In this document: positions 1-12,103 of the stretch, piece after piece
How positions within the stretch are numbered: position 1 is the first letter of the stretch
How the letters are laid out: every line of letters begins with the position of its first letter
Assembly: GCA_023423535.1 (NCBI GenBank)
Contig: JAFAFL010000151.1
Span: 1 to 64,000, forward strand
Origin: Pseudomonadota bacterium
Lineage (GTDB): Bacteria > Myxococcota > Myxococcia > Myxococcales > Myxococcaceae
Reading direction: 5' to 3'
DNA length: 64,000 bases
Program-made: the position numbers and the translations under genes
Notes under the pieces: generated by a model
What the model was told of the DNA's origin: nothing
The model's input: only the letters and a program-made list of their open reading frames with translations
The model's database searches: none

Positions 1-1896
1 GAGCTGCAGTGCGCCGCCGCCGAGCCCTCCCGCGCCGCCGTTCGCCGTGCCACCCGCGCCGCCCGCGCAACCCGCGCGAAGTGGCTCGAGCGCCGCCGCG
101 ACCGAGGTGCCCGGGGAGCCACCGGGAGAGGGCGTGGCGTTCATCGATCTGCCGGTGCCGCCGTCCGCGCCGCCCTGGCCGAAGCCGCCGCCACCTCCGC
201 CACCGCCTCGGCTGCCGTTCGCCGCGCCGGGGCCACCCGCGCCGGTGCCGCAGCCGGTCCAGGTCGCGCCCGGACCGCTCCGGTTCCCCAGCCGCGAGTT
301 CGCCAGCAGCGGGCCTCGGATGAACACGTTCCCGTACACCGCGAAGATGACCGGCCGATCGCCGTTGCGGAGGATGAGCTGGCCGCCCTCTTCGATCTCG
401 AAGCGCTCGACGGGGATGACCCAGGCGGTGCGCCCATCCGCGAGCGTGGTCGCCACCCCCGCCTGCGGGTTCTGCACGCACGAGGAGGTGAAGGTGCCCG
501 CGGTCGCGCCGGTCGCCGCCGCGTCGAACACCGCGCTGCAGGTGCTCGAGATGGTCAGCGCCGGGCCCGGCATGAAGTGGGCCTGGTTGAAGTTCGAGGG
601 CGCATAAGGGAACGCGCTGCCCCTCAGCGGCGGCACGCACTGCGCGACCGGATTGCAGAAGCCCGCGCCCATCCCGGTGATCGTGCAGGGCACGCCGAGG
701 TTCGCGGTCACCGTGCAGCCGCCGTCCCCCGCGCAGGTCGACGTCGCCTGACACGGTCCCTGCGGCGTGCAGGTGTACGCGGTGCCCGCGCAGCCGCCGT
801 CCGCGGTGCACTGGTCGGTGTGCGTGCACGCCACGCCGTCGTCGCAGGTCCCGCCCGGGTTCAGCGCGTAGGTGCAGAGGCCGTCGCCCCCGCACATGCC
901 CACCGGTTGGTGACAGGCGGGCGCATTCGTACAGAGGTTCTGCCCGCTGCAGGTGCGGTCCGCCTGGCAGGTCGCGTTGGCGAGACAGGCGGGCGCGTTG
1001 CACGAGGCGCCAACATCCGCAGTGGTCACGCAGGCGCCATCCACGCACTGCGCGACCTCGCACAGTCCCGGCGTGCAGACCTTCGGCGCGCCCTCGCAGG
1101 TGCCGCCGGCGGTGCAGACGTCGTTCTCGGTGCAGCCGTTGCCGTCGGTGCAGGCGCGGCCGGCGCAACCCTCACGCGAGCAGTCGAGACAGAACTCGGC
1201 CTCGCTCACGCACTGCGCGCCGTCGGTGCAGCGGCCGGGACCGGAAGGGTGCTGGCACTCGGCGCCAGGCGCGAGCTTCGTGTACTGGCAGGTGCCCTGC
1301 GCGCAGACGCCCACGGCTTCGTAACAGGGCGGTGGCTGGGCACACGCGCCACACGAGGGATCGTCACAGCCGGCGCGGCCGTCGCAGTTGAGATCCGCAA
1401 GCGTGCTGCAGCTCTCCTGCGCGCCCGGGTTCCTCGCCGGATCGCTGTCGTCGCAGTCGCTGCCGGTCACCGTCGCCGAACGTCCGGGGAAGCCGTCGCG
1501 GTCGCGATCCGCGGCGAGCAACGCCACGGAGAACTCGGCCACGCCCGCGGCGCTGCCGACGAAGAGGACCGGGCTGCCGCGCGACTCGAGCGGGAACTCG
1601 CCGGCGCTGCAGGAGACCTCGAACGACGCGACCTCCAGCCGCACGCTGTCGCTCCAGCCCTCGCCGCGGAAGACGGCCGCCACCAGCTCGCCCTCCTTGT
1701 CCGAGAGCTCGTCGCGCGAGAACGTGCGCACCGACTCGCCTGCGCCCTCCGCGTCGTTGGCGGTGATGCGCAGACAGCCCGGCGTGTAGTCGCTCCAGGT
1801 GACGGCGACGCGGACCGCGCCGGTGTTGGGGACCTTCTCTCTGCAGCCCGCTCCAACGAGCAGCAGGCAGGCAGCGACGGCGATGCGGTGAAGCAT
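1..1896 (-). CDS. Cys-rich lipoprotein with Gly-rich tail, partial
   Basis: An open frame runs without a stop from the ATG at 1896 to the left edge, so the C-terminus is missing; 632 codons are visible. The N-terminus is a lipoprotein signal (lipobox LVGAGC, Cys18), so the product is probably exported and lipid-anchored. A first domain of about 100 residues is followed by a calcium-type Asp motif (DRDRDGFPG, then SDCDDSDP). After that come many closely spaced Cys repeats of the kind C-x-DGxxCT..D.C..GG.C, which recall Dictyostelium-type CTDC repeats. After about residue 430 the sequence becomes rich in Gly and Ala (GGAGG patterns). Such architecture is common in myxobacterial surface proteins of unknown function. 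It is divergent from the DTW gene, with starts 76 bp apart. No enzymatic motif was seen. Confidence 0.82.
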   Translation of the reverse strand, partial: MLHRIAVAACLLLVGAGCREKVPNTGAVRVAVTWSDYTPGCLRITANDAEGAGESVRTFSRDELSDKEGELVAAVFRGEGWSDSVRLEVASFEVSCSAGEFPLESRGSPVLFVGSAAGVAEFSVALLAADRDRDGFPGRSATVTGSDCDDSDPARNPGAQESCSTLADLNCDGRAGCDDPSCGACAQPPPCYEAVGVCAQGTCQYTKLAPGAECQHPSGPGRCTDGAQCVSEAEFCLDCSREGCAGRACTDGNGCTENDVCTAGGTCEGAPKVCTPGLCEVAQCVDGACVTTADVGASCNAPACLANATCQADRTCSGQNLCTNAPACHQPVGMCGGDGLCTYALNPGGTCDDGVACTHTDQCTADGGCAGTAYTCTPQGPCQATSTCAGDGGCTVTANLGVPCTITGMGAGFCNPVAQCVPPLRGSAFPYAPSNFNQAHFMPGPALTISSTCSAVFDAAATGATAGTFTSSCVQNPQAGVATTLADGRTAWVIPVERFEIEEGGQLILRNGDRPVIFAVYGNVFIRGPLLANSRLGNRSGPGATWTGCGTGAGGPGAANGSRGGGGGGGGFGQGGADGGTGRSMNATPSPGGSPGTSVAAALEPLRAGCAGGAGGTANGGAGGLGGGALQL

Positions 1897-1972
1897 GCAG
1901 CCGAGACTACCCGAGGCCCTCTCCGGAGCGGACGCTTTACTCAGGTCGCGCACTTGGGCATTGGGTCGCCCC

Positions 1973-3208
1973 ATGTCGTCTCCGGAGCTCGTTGCACCCA
2001 CGCCGCGTGAATTGTGCCTGCGCTGTCTGCGCCCGCGGCGCGTCTGCTTCTGCGAGCGACTGCCACAGCTCGAAACGCGCACCCACGTCGTCTTTTTGCA
2101 GCACCTGCGCGAACGCCGGATGCCCATCGGCACCGCGCGGATGGCGCACCTCTCGCTGCCGAACTCGGAGCTGCGCGCGGGGATCGACTTCGAGACCGAC
2201 GAGCGGGTGCAGGCGCTCTGCCGCGAGGAGGGCGTGTTCCTCCTCTTTCCCGGACCGCAGGCGAAGGACGTGACCGAGCTCTCTCCCGGCGAGCTGAAGA
2301 CGCTCGTGGTGGTGGATGGGACCTGGCCGCTGGCGCGCAAGCTCATCCGCGTGAACCCGTCGCTGCAGGCCCTGCCTCGGGTGATGTTCCATCCGGAGCG
2401 CCCGGGCAACTACCGCATCCGCAAGGAGCCGGCGGAGCACTGCCTCTCCACCATCGAGGCGGTGAGCGAGGTGCTGGGGAGACTCGAGGGCGACGTGCCG
2501 CGCTTCCACGCGCTGCTGCGGCCGTTCGACTGGATGGTCGATACGCAGATCGCGCTGCGTGACGACCGGGATGGGCCCTCGCGCTACACGAAGCAGAAGC
2601 CGCGCAGGCCTTCGCCTCGCCAGAAGGTCGCGGCGGAGCTGCAGGCGCTCTGCGTTCCGCCGAAGGGCGTCGTGCTCCTCTACGCGGAGAGCAACCCGAA
2701 GCCGGAGAGCGGCGGGAAGGAGCGGGAGGTCACGCATCTGCTCGCGGTGCGCGTGGGCGAGAACGGGGCCCTCACCGGCGAGCGCTTCGAAGCGCTGGTC
2801 GCGCCGGAGGTCCTGCTCGATCCTTCGACGCCGCATCACCTCGAGCTGCCGGAGGAGCGGATCCTCGCGGGTGTGACCGCGCAGGAGGCGCTCGCCCGGT
2901 GGAGGGCGTTCATCCGGCCCGGGGACACGCTCTGCGCCTGGGGCTACTTCACGCGCGCGCTGCTGCAGCCGTGGGCCCCCGAGCACTCCTGGGTGGATCT
3001 GCGGCCCTTCGCGGTGCGCGCCTCGAAGGGGAAGACCGGCGGTATCGACGAGCTCGCCGGTCCTCTCGCGGTGACCGAGGCCTGGACCGAAGGCCGCGGT
3101 GGACGGCGCATCCGCGGGCTGGAGCGCATCTGGGACGCGCTCGTCCGGGCCGAGGTGCTGGAGCGCGTGGCGCTCCCCGCGACCTCGAACGCCACCGCTA
3201 CGGGATGA
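1973..3208 (+). CDS. DTW-domain protein (tRNA aminocarboxypropyltransferase family) with extra C-terminal domain
   Basis: The first half (residues about 12-205 of 411) is a DTW domain. Four Cys at 15, 18, 25 and 27 form a probable zinc site, and the signature DGTW lies at 115-118. DTW proteins such as TapT transfer the aminocarboxypropyl group of SAM to tRNA uridine (acp3U). The second half (about 225-400) is not part of the usual enzyme. Its layout (LLYAES, then FIRPGDTLCAWGYFTRALL, then WVDLRPFA) resembles a DEDD/DnaQ exonuclease fold with most acidic residues lost; this is inference. The ATG at 1973 is preferred over an upstream in-frame ATG at 1895 because the conserved Cys cluster begins shortly after it. 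The 3' end overlaps the convergent membrane-protein gene by 11 bp. Confidence 0.85.
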   Translation: MSSPELVAPTPRELCLRCLRPRRVCFCERLPQLETRTHVVFLQHLRERRMPIGTARMAHLSLPNSELRAGIDFETDERVQALCREEGVFLLFPGPQAKDVTELSPGELKTLVVVDGTWPLARKLIRVNPSLQALPRVMFHPERPGNYRIRKEPAEHCLSTIEAVSEVLGRLEGDVPRFHALLRPFDWMVDTQIALRDDRDGPSRYTKQKPRRPSPRQKVAAELQALCVPPKGVVLLYAESNPKPESGGKEREVTHLLAVRVGENGALTGERFEALVAPEVLLDPSTPHHLELPEERILAGVTAQEALARWRAFIRPGDTLCAWGYFTRALLQPWAPEHSWVDLRPFAVRASKGKTGGIDELAGPLAVTEAWTEGRGGRRIRGLERIWDALVRAEVLERVALPATSNATATG

Positions 3209-4118
3209 CCTCGCCGCGGCGCGACACGGGGGTGACCTCGTGCGTGCGCTCCGGCGGAAGATCCTCCGGACGGATGACGCCGCGCGTCTGCGCGTTCGCC
3301 AGCCGCGTCTGCTTGCGCGAGGTGCCCACGCCCGCGCCGAGCACCGCGCTCACCAGACCGAGCACCAGCGCGAAGAAGAGGCCCCACATCGCCTTGCCGG
3401 AGGTCTCGGCGACGTTCGCCGCCGTCGTCTGCAGCTGACCCTGGGCCTGCTGCAGTTCGCCCTCGAGGTCGCCTGCGAGCTGCTGGATGCTCTGCCGGTC
3501 GAGCTGCGTGTTGGCGATGAGCGCGTTCTCGATCACCTGACGGTTCACGCCGCCCTGCTGCAGCGACCGCTGGGCGATGTCCTTGCCGGTCGCCTCCAGT
3601 TGCTGCGCGCTGAGCGGAGGGAGGCCCTGCTCGGCGAGCTTCTGGTTGACCGGCTGCATGAGCTGGTTGGGAGAGAGGTTCAGCGCGCTCGCCGCCTGTG
3701 GTGCCTGACCTGCCACCTGCGCCGCGCCCCTTCCGAGGCCGACGACGCCGCTCAGCAGCGTGCTCACCAGCGAGAAGAGGAGGAATCCGCTCAGCAGCGT
3801 GGTGAAGCCCCAGAGCACGAGCCCGTGGATGGTGCCCGAGCCCCGGTCCTGCGCCCCGGCCGTACGCCCGGCGACGATGCCGCCCACGAACAGCGCGAGC
3901 AGCGGGGCGACGATGGCCCAGATGCCGGTGAAGAGCCCCGGGAAGCTGAACTGCCCGTCCTGCCCGTTGATCGACGAGAGCCCCACCGCGAGCCCGAACA
4001 CGTAGAGCAGCGCCCACAGCGCCAGCGCCACGAAGGCCCCGCCGAAGATGGCTCCCCAACGCAGACGGAACGGCTCCGCGCCGCTCGGCCTGCTTGCTTC
4101 CGAAATGATCGCCGCCAT
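3198..4118 (-). CDS. Multi-pass membrane protein, function unknown
   Basis: 306 residues. The start at 4118 is preceded by AGGAGA at good spacing. The N-terminal half has about four hydrophobic helices (FGGAFVALALWALLYVFGLA; IWAIVAPLLALFVGGIVAG; LVLWGFTTLLSGFLLFSLVS), then a soluble Gln-rich helical segment of about 130 residues with likely coiled coil, then one more helix (FFALVLGLVSAVLGAGVG) and a basic tail. The helix 1-2 region resembles the YrzE/TIGR04086 group of small membrane proteins, but I cannot assign a function. It is convergent with the DTW gene. Confidence 0.75.
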   Translation of the reverse strand: MAAIISEASRPSGAEPFRLRWGAIFGGAFVALALWALLYVFGLAVGLSSINGQDGQFSFPGLFTGIWAIVAPLLALFVGGIVAGRTAGAQDRGSGTIHGLVLWGFTTLLSGFLLFSLVSTLLSGVVGLGRGAAQVAGQAPQAASALNLSPNQLMQPVNQKLAEQGLPPLSAQQLEATGKDIAQRSLQQGGVNRQVIENALIANTQLDRQSIQQLAGDLEGELQQAQGQLQTTAANVAETSGKAMWGLFFALVLGLVSAVLGAGVGTSRKQTRLANAQTRGVIRPEDLPPERTHEVTPVSRRGEVIP

Positions 4119-4254
4119 GTCCTGTCTCCTCGCGAGAAAGCTGCCCCCATTGGCTTGGGGGCTGCCTGAGCGGGCGACAACGTGACGACGGGGCTGCGGA
4201 CGCCTCACCTCCCGCGAGGCGTCCGGCCGGTGGAGCGCTCCGAAATGGCGCTCG

Positions 4255-6066
<1,812 letters not shown>

Positions 6067-6142
6067 TCTCGTGAGGTTACCGGCCTGGCGAGCGAGCGTC
6101 GAGGTGGCCCCCCTGCATGGCTCACGGGCTAGAGTGCCGCGC

Positions 6143-6532
6143 ATGGTCGCGCTCGTCTCCGCGCTGTCCCTCACGCTCACCCAGGCAATGCTCATGGCCC
6201 TCCCGCCGCAATCGGACGAAGACCTTCAGGCCCACGCGCAGCGCGTGGTCGTGGTGCAGGTGCTCGAGGTCACCCACAAGGATGTCGCCGTTCGCGACGG
6301 GACCGACCGCGTCTTCACCGCGAAGGTGAAGCCCGCCGGATCGGATGGAGGGGAGGGCGCGCCGTTCGCCGTCACCTTCCGGCAGACCTGGAAGCGGCCG
6401 CAGGGCTGGACCGGGCCCGCGGGTCAGAACTCGGTGCTCGAGGCGGGGACGCGCGTGCGGCTGTTCCTCGAGCGCGGTGACGACGGTGGCTGGCAGCTGC
6501 TCGAGCCCAACGGGTGGGCGAAGGTCGAGTAG
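6143..6532 (+). CDS. Small secreted protein, unknown function
   Basis: 129 residues starting with a signal-peptide-like segment (MVALVSALSLTLTQAMLMAL). The mature part is short, beta-rich in pattern and probably globular (VVVVQVLEVTHKDVAVRDG; TRVRLFLERGDDGGWQLLEP). It may form an OB or SH3-like barrel, but no family is recognised. The ATG at 6143 was chosen over upstream in-frame codons because it gives the signal peptide. It is divergent from the MopE-like gene (77 bp between starts), so both promoters must lie in 6067-6142. Confidence 0.7.
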   Translation: MVALVSALSLTLTQAMLMALPPQSDEDLQAHAQRVVVVQVLEVTHKDVAVRDGTDRVFTAKVKPAGSDGGEGAPFAVTFRQTWKRPQGWTGPAGQNSVLEAGTRVRLFLERGDDGGWQLLEPNGWAKVE

Positions 6533-6598
6533 CACCCGCCTCGCTGCCTGCCTGCCGGTGCGGGGAAGGGGCGCCGTCCGTTGCCCGTTCTGGCGCGG

Positions 6599-8032
<1,434 letters not shown>

Positions 8033-8046
8033 GTCTTCCGCCAGTG

Positions 8047-8073
8047 TCCCCCGGGGCAGCCGTCCCCGGGGGA
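8047..8073. terminator. GC-rich hairpin after the 477-residue lipoprotein gene
   Basis: A perfect 10-bp inverted repeat (TCCCCCGGGG / CCCCGGGGGA) with a 7-base loop begins 15 bp after the stop codon at 8032. There is no T-run, as is usual for intrinsic terminators in very G+C-rich genomes. Confidence 0.6.
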
Positions 8074-8197
8074 TCCGAGCTGGTCGCCTGGTGAACGAAC
8101 ATTTTGCGCCGGAGGTGCATTTTGACCTCTCGGTTCTGCTATAGCGGCAAATGTTCACCTGCACGCCACGGCAACCGGGGCGTAGGAGCGACCACAC

Positions 8198-8608
8198 ATG
8201 TTCACTTCAATGAAGGCGAGCCTCCGCGGGCTCACCTGCGTCGGGCTGATGGGCCTCGGCGTGGCCGGCGCGGGCTGCACGTCACCGAACGGCGAGCCGG
8301 GCACCACCCCGGAGCCGAAGCGGCTGGCGGACGTCGTCGTCACCGACCCGAACTTCGACTTCTCCACCACCCAGTCGGTGCGCCTGCAGCTGCAGGTCGC
8401 CGAGGGCGCGCAGCCGCAGGCCGTCGAGGCCTTCGACGCGGACGGCCGCCGGCTGATGGACGGTGCCTTCAAGGCGGGCGCTTCCATCGATCTGCGCGTG
8501 CCGGTGGGGCGCGCGGACAAGGTGAAGCTGCGCATCGGCACCGGGGCCACCGCGGAGGAGCGCGAGCTCACCGTGGGCGCCGACGGCACCGCCACGGGCA
8601 ACCTCTAG
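8198..8608 (+). CDS. Small lipoprotein, partner of LruC gene
   Basis: 136 residues with a lipoprotein signal (AGAGC, Cys27) and a compact beta-type domain (ADVVVTDPNFDFSTTQSVRL and following strands). The start is supported by GTAGGAG about 7 bases upstream of the ATG. The gene ends 18 bp before the LruC-domain gene and is almost certainly cotranscribed with it. Small lipoproteins beside LruC-domain proteins may be envelope partners; this is inference from position only. The upstream 165-bp gap holds the previous gene's terminator and an AT-richer stretch (about 8100-8150) likely to contain the promoter. Confidence 0.72.
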   Translation: MFTSMKASLRGLTCVGLMGLGVAGAGCTSPNGEPGTTPEPKRLADVVVTDPNFDFSTTQSVRLQLQVAEGAQPQAVEAFDADGRRLMDGAFKAGASIDLRVPVGRADKVKLRIGTGATAEERELTVGADGTATGNL

Positions 8609-8626
8609 GAAAGGAACGGCACGACC

Positions 8627-10438
8627 ATGACCAGCCCTTTCCAGAAGACCCGTCTGCTCTCCGCGCTCGCGGTGCTCCTCGCTCCGGCGCTCGCGTTCGC
8701 ACAGGGCCTGCCCAACGTGGACAGCGACGCGGACGGCGTGAACGACGCCATCGACGCGGCGCCCTGTGATCCGACTGTCTCCGCGCGCGTGTTCGTCCCC
8801 GCCGACCGCACGTGGGGCATGTTGATGTTCGAGGACAACTGGCCGCAGCGCGGCGACTTCGACTTCAACGACGCGGTGCTCGCCTACAACCAGGTGCTCC
8901 GCTACGACAGCGCGGGCCGGCTGACCGGGCTCCGGATGGAGCTGTCGGTGATGGCGGTGGGCGCAGGCAACGTGAACGGGCTCGCGCTGCGGCTGCCGGG
9001 CACGCCGCGGCAGAGCGTGACCTCGCTGAACTGGAGCATCGCCAACGTGCCCTCGTCGGTGGCGGGCGAGGTCCGGCTCGATCCGAACGAGCAGACCGCG
9101 ACGGTCATCCTCGCGGAGAACCTGCACGCGCTCTTCGGCGTGTCGCAGACGCGGCCGTGGGTGAACACCGATCCGAACGTGGCGCCGCTGCCGTACGTGG
9201 ACATCGCGGTGGAGATGGGCTTCGACCCCGGCGCGCAGCTGTCGGCGGCCGACGCGCCGTTCGACCTCTTCATCTTCAACCGTGAGCGCGGCACCGAGGT
9301 CCACCGCCCGCGCTACGGCGGCACCGCGAACATGAACGCGGCGCTCTTCAACACCGCGGACGACGGCTCCACCTCCACCCGCCACTTCGTGACGAACCAG
9401 GGCATTCCCTTCGCGCTCGAGTTCCCGGAGCTGACGAACTACGCGCGCGAGGAGTCGCCCATCGATCTGCTCTACCCGGGCATCGTCACCTTCGGCGCGT
9501 CCGCGGGCGCGCAGGCCCAGGACTTCTTCCGTCACCCCGCCCCGGGCTTCGCGTTCGGCATCACGCCGCCTCGGTCGCTCGTCGCGCAGGCCGCGCCGAA
9601 CACCTCGTGCTTCGCGCCGGAGCCGGGCGTGTGCGGCAGCGCCACCGGTTCGGGCTCGGTGAACGCGCCGAACAGCGGGCTCTGCGGCTTCGGCACCGCC
9701 TCGGCCGTCACGGCGAGCGGCGGGCTGTGGCGCTGGAGCTGCGCGGGCAACTACACCGACGCGACGAGCTGCACCGCGCCGCAGTGGACCTGCCAGCCGA
9801 ACCTCTCCTACGCGTGCAACGTGCCGAACGGCTCGGGGACGCAGGTGTGCAACGGCTCGGGCACCGGCTATGGCCAGTGCGCGCTGACCCAGTGCAACAG
9901 CGGCTACTACCAGAGCGGCACCTCGTGCGTGCAGCAGGCCTGCGCGCCGGGCTCGGTCCGCGCCTGCACCGTGGCGAACGGCACCGGTCAGCAGACGTGT
10001 GACAACCTCGGCTCCGCGTGGGGCGGCTGCACCGCGACCGCGTGCAACTCGGGCTACGCGCTGAGCAACAACCAGTGCACCCTGGTGAGCTCGCCGACGA
10101 TCCCCAGCGTCCCGTGGCCGGCCGCGCCGCAGCTCTACTGCAACGGCTCCTGCTCGTGGGATCCGGAGAGCCACTGCGGTCAGGGCGACGCGGACATCTT
10201 CTGCCGGCTCCGCACCGGCAACACGATGAACTACGCGCTCAGCTACACCACCACCACCGCGCTGCCGCAGCCCGGCTTCTCCTGCCCCGGCTACGGCTCG
10301 AACATGGGCTCGGCGCCGCAGTACGGCGGGCCGCGCTACTCGAGCGGCTACGGCTACCAGGTGTGGACGTACAACTCGAGCATCCTGTCCACGCACGGCC
10401 CCGGCACGGTGATCAACAACGTCGTCTGCCGGTTCTAG
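8627..10438 (+). CDS. LruC domain-containing secreted protein with Cys-rich tail
   Basis: 603 residues with a Sec signal peptide (cleavage predicted after AFA, residue 25). A calcium-type motif (DSDADGVNDAIDAAPCDP) is followed by the LruC domain (about 45-310) with its hallmark MLMFEDNWPQRGDFDFNDAV and a later DLFIFNRERGTEVH. LruC domains occur in secreted or surface proteins of Bacteroidetes, Leptospira and myxobacteria; their role is unknown. The last 280 residues are Cys- and Gly-rich repeats (C..GSGT..C, CNSGYY, ACTVANGTGQQTC) resembling vertebrate-type Cys knots or adhesin repeats. AGGAA precedes the ATG. It is the second gene of a two-gene operon and ends before a strong UUCG-loop terminator. 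Confidence 0.85.
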   Translation: MTSPFQKTRLLSALAVLLAPALAFAQGLPNVDSDADGVNDAIDAAPCDPTVSARVFVPADRTWGMLMFEDNWPQRGDFDFNDAVLAYNQVLRYDSAGRLTGLRMELSVMAVGAGNVNGLALRLPGTPRQSVTSLNWSIANVPSSVAGEVRLDPNEQTATVILAENLHALFGVSQTRPWVNTDPNVAPLPYVDIAVEMGFDPGAQLSAADAPFDLFIFNRERGTEVHRPRYGGTANMNAALFNTADDGSTSTRHFVTNQGIPFALEFPELTNYAREESPIDLLYPGIVTFGASAGAQAQDFFRHPAPGFAFGITPPRSLVAQAAPNTSCFAPEPGVCGSATGSGSVNAPNSGLCGFGTASAVTASGGLWRWSCAGNYTDATSCTAPQWTCQPNLSYACNVPNGSGTQVCNGSGTGYGQCALTQCNSGYYQSGTSCVQQACAPGSVRACTVANGTGQQTCDNLGSAWGGCTATACNSGYALSNNQCTLVSSPTIPSVPWPAAPQLYCNGSCSWDPESHCGQGDADIFCRLRTGNTMNYALSYTTTTALPQPGFSCPGYGSNMGSAPQYGGPRYSSGYGYQVWTYNSSILSTHGPGTVINNVVCRF

Positions 10439-10463
10439 CCGCTTCGAGGTCGGGAGCAGTCCG

Positions 10464-10498
10464 GGGCCCCGGTGTGGCGTTCGCGCCCGCCGGGGCCC
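10464..10498. terminator. Bidirectional hairpin with UUCG tetraloop
   Basis: A 9-bp stem (GGGCCCCGG 10464-10472 with CCGGGGCCC 10490-10498) encloses a second stem GGCG-TTCG-CGCC at 10476-10487. It lies between the convergent LruC and GT61 genes, so it can end transcription from both sides. Confidence 0.65.
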
Positions 10499-10501
10499 TC
10501 T

Positions 10502-11617
10502 CTATTTCCGCGCGTCTTCGTCGAGGAACCGCAATAGCTCGTCCGCATCGACCGTGAAGCTGGGCTCCTCCAGGCTCGCTGCCGGGCTGCCGATGAACAC
10601 CGCCGCGCGAAGTCCCGAGGCGCGGGCGACGTCCGGCGGCACCGTGCTCACCCGCGCCGGCGGGGAGACCGTCACCAGCTCCGCACCGCGCGGCGCAGAG
10701 AAGAGTGCCGGCGCGAGGTGCGAGCCATCCACCGAGACGATCTGCTCCGCGCGGGAGCACGCGGCGACGACGCGCTCCACCGGCTCCTCACCGGCGCGCA
10801 GGATGGTGAAGCCTTCGCGCGAGAGGCGCTCCAGCAGTGCCTCTTCGCCCTGGAGTTCTCGGCGCTCTCCGCCGGTGCGCTGCAGATAGACGCGCGTGGA
10901 AGAGCCCGGTTCGCGCGGCACATTCGCCTGCATCCGCCGGTAGCGCGCGCGCTTGCTCGCGTTCTGCGCGTGGTCCACCAGCAGCGTGCACCGCCGCGCT
11001 CGGAAACCCTTCAGCACGGTGGGCTGCGCGACGCCGAAGAGACGGCGCAGCGAGGGCTCGTCCCGGAAGAGCGGACGGGCGTGCGCGACCGCGTGTCCCA
11101 GCTCGTGCGCGAGCAGCTGGAGCGGCAGCTCGTCGTGCACGAAGTGACCAAACCAGCGCGCGCCGGCCCAGGTGGTGGAGAGGATGACCTCGTCGAACTC
11201 GGGGACGTCGTGGAGGCCGGGCCGCTCACCGCGAAAGAGGTTCGCGCGGAAGGCTCCGGCGTAGAGCTCGGGACCGATGAGGACGGCGTTCCGGAGGGTC
11301 AGCGCTTCGCTCTCGTCGTGCTGGACCTCGCGCCGGGTGAGGCGGTCGATGACGAAGTGCGCCGGCTCCCGCTCCCAGCCGCTGAGGATGCGCTCGAGGT
11401 GTCCCTCCGGCATGCGCGGGGGCTCGACCTCTTCACGCTCGGCCGGCGAGAGGACGCGACGCTCCACCGCGGCTTCGCGCAGCTCCGGTGCGCGGCGCCG
11501 CAGGAGCTTGTTCACCACCCGCCCGAGCTGATGCCCGGCGCGCTGGGCCTGCGCCTTCGCGAAGGTGCTGGGGGTTCCGGTCTGCGCGGGAGGCGGCTGG
11601 GGATCTGGCCCGGTCAT
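10502..11617 (-). CDS. Glycosyltransferase family 61 protein
   Basis: 371 residues. The C-terminal half fits GT61 (DUF563): RVYLQRTGGERRELQGEEAL, then LEREGF-like LSREGFTILRAGEEP, then a conserved end segment EQIVSVDGSHLAPALFSAP where family members usually show GxHGAxLxN. The central region (FDEVILSTTWAGARWFGHFV HDELP) matches the family's His/Asp segment. GT61 enzymes transfer xylose or GlcNAc in plants and uncharacterised sugars in bacteria, often for surface polysaccharides. The first 60 residues are polar and probably unstructured. The substitution of GPHGA by VDGSHLA is within the range I would expect for distant members, so activity is plausible but not proven. Confidence 0.72.
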   Translation of the reverse strand: MTGPDPQPPPAQTGTPSTFAKAQAQRAGHQLGRVVNKLLRRRAPELREAAVERRVLSPAEREEVEPPRMPEGHLERILSGWEREPAHFVIDRLTRREVQHDESEALTLRNAVLIGPELYAGAFRANLFRGERPGLHDVPEFDEVILSTTWAGARWFGHFVHDELPLQLLAHELGHAVAHARPLFRDEPSLRRLFGVAQPTVLKGFRARRCTLLVDHAQNASKRARYRRMQANVPREPGSSTRVYLQRTGGERRELQGEEALLERLSREGFTILRAGEEPVERVVAACSRAEQIVSVDGSHLAPALFSAPRGAELVTVSPPARVSTVPPDVARASGLRAAVFIGSPAASLEEPSFTVDADELLRFLDEDARK

Positions 11618-11716
11618 TCGCGCGCACCATACGGCACGGCACCGGACACGGGTGGCGATGCGCTCGGCGCGACTTCAGGAAGAACCGCGGCTTCACCTCC
11701 TGCTACGACGCGCGCC

Positions 11717-12103
11717 ATGAACGTCGCCTTCTTCTGCGTGCTGCTCGCGGGACTGATGCCCTTCCTCTGGACCGCGGTGGCGAAGGTCGCGGCCGGCCGG
11801 TACGACAACCGCGATCCCCGCGGGTGGCAGGCGAAGCTCGAGGGCATGCCGAAGCGCGCGCACGCCGCGCACCTCAATTCGTTCGAGGCCTTCCCGCTCT
11901 TCGCGGCCGGCGTGCTCGCGGCGCTGCACGTGGGCGTGCCGCAGGGGAGGGTGGATGCGCTGGCGGTCGCGTTCGTGGTGCTGCGATTGGCGTACGGCGG
12001 CGCCTACCTCGCGGACATCCACCTGCTTCGGAGCGCGCTCTGGTTCGGAGGGATTGGCTGCTCGTTCGCGCTGCTCTTTCAGGCCGCGTTCAGCGCCACG
12101 TGA
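11717..12103 (+). CDS. MAPEG family membrane protein
   Basis: 128 residues with four predicted membrane helices (VAFFCVLLAGLMPFLWTAVA; FPLFAAGVLAALHVGV; ALAVAFVVLRLAYGGAYLAD; ALWFGGIGCSFALLF). The motif AAHLNSFEAFPLFAAGV matches the conserved ExxP/NxxE segment of the MAPEG superfamily (microsomal glutathione transferase and related). Bacterial members are of unclear function. The ATG at 11717 starts directly with helix 1; longer in-frame extensions upstream are antisense to the GT61 gene. The last 14 bp overlap the convergent glycosidase gene. Confidence 0.82.
   Translation: MNVAFFCVLLAGLMPFLWTAVAKVAAGRYDNRDPRGWQAKLEGMPKRAHAAHLNSFEAFPLFAAGVLAALHVGVPQGRVDALAVAFVVLRLAYGGAYLADIHLLRSALWFGGIGCSFALLFQAAFSAT

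Noticed and set aside
8094..8150. Possible sigma-54 or sigma-70 promoter before the LruC operon
   Set aside because: GG and GC are not spaced by 10 bases, and TTGACC to TATAGC is only 12 bases apart; the AT-rich stretch is suggestive but no box pair fits.
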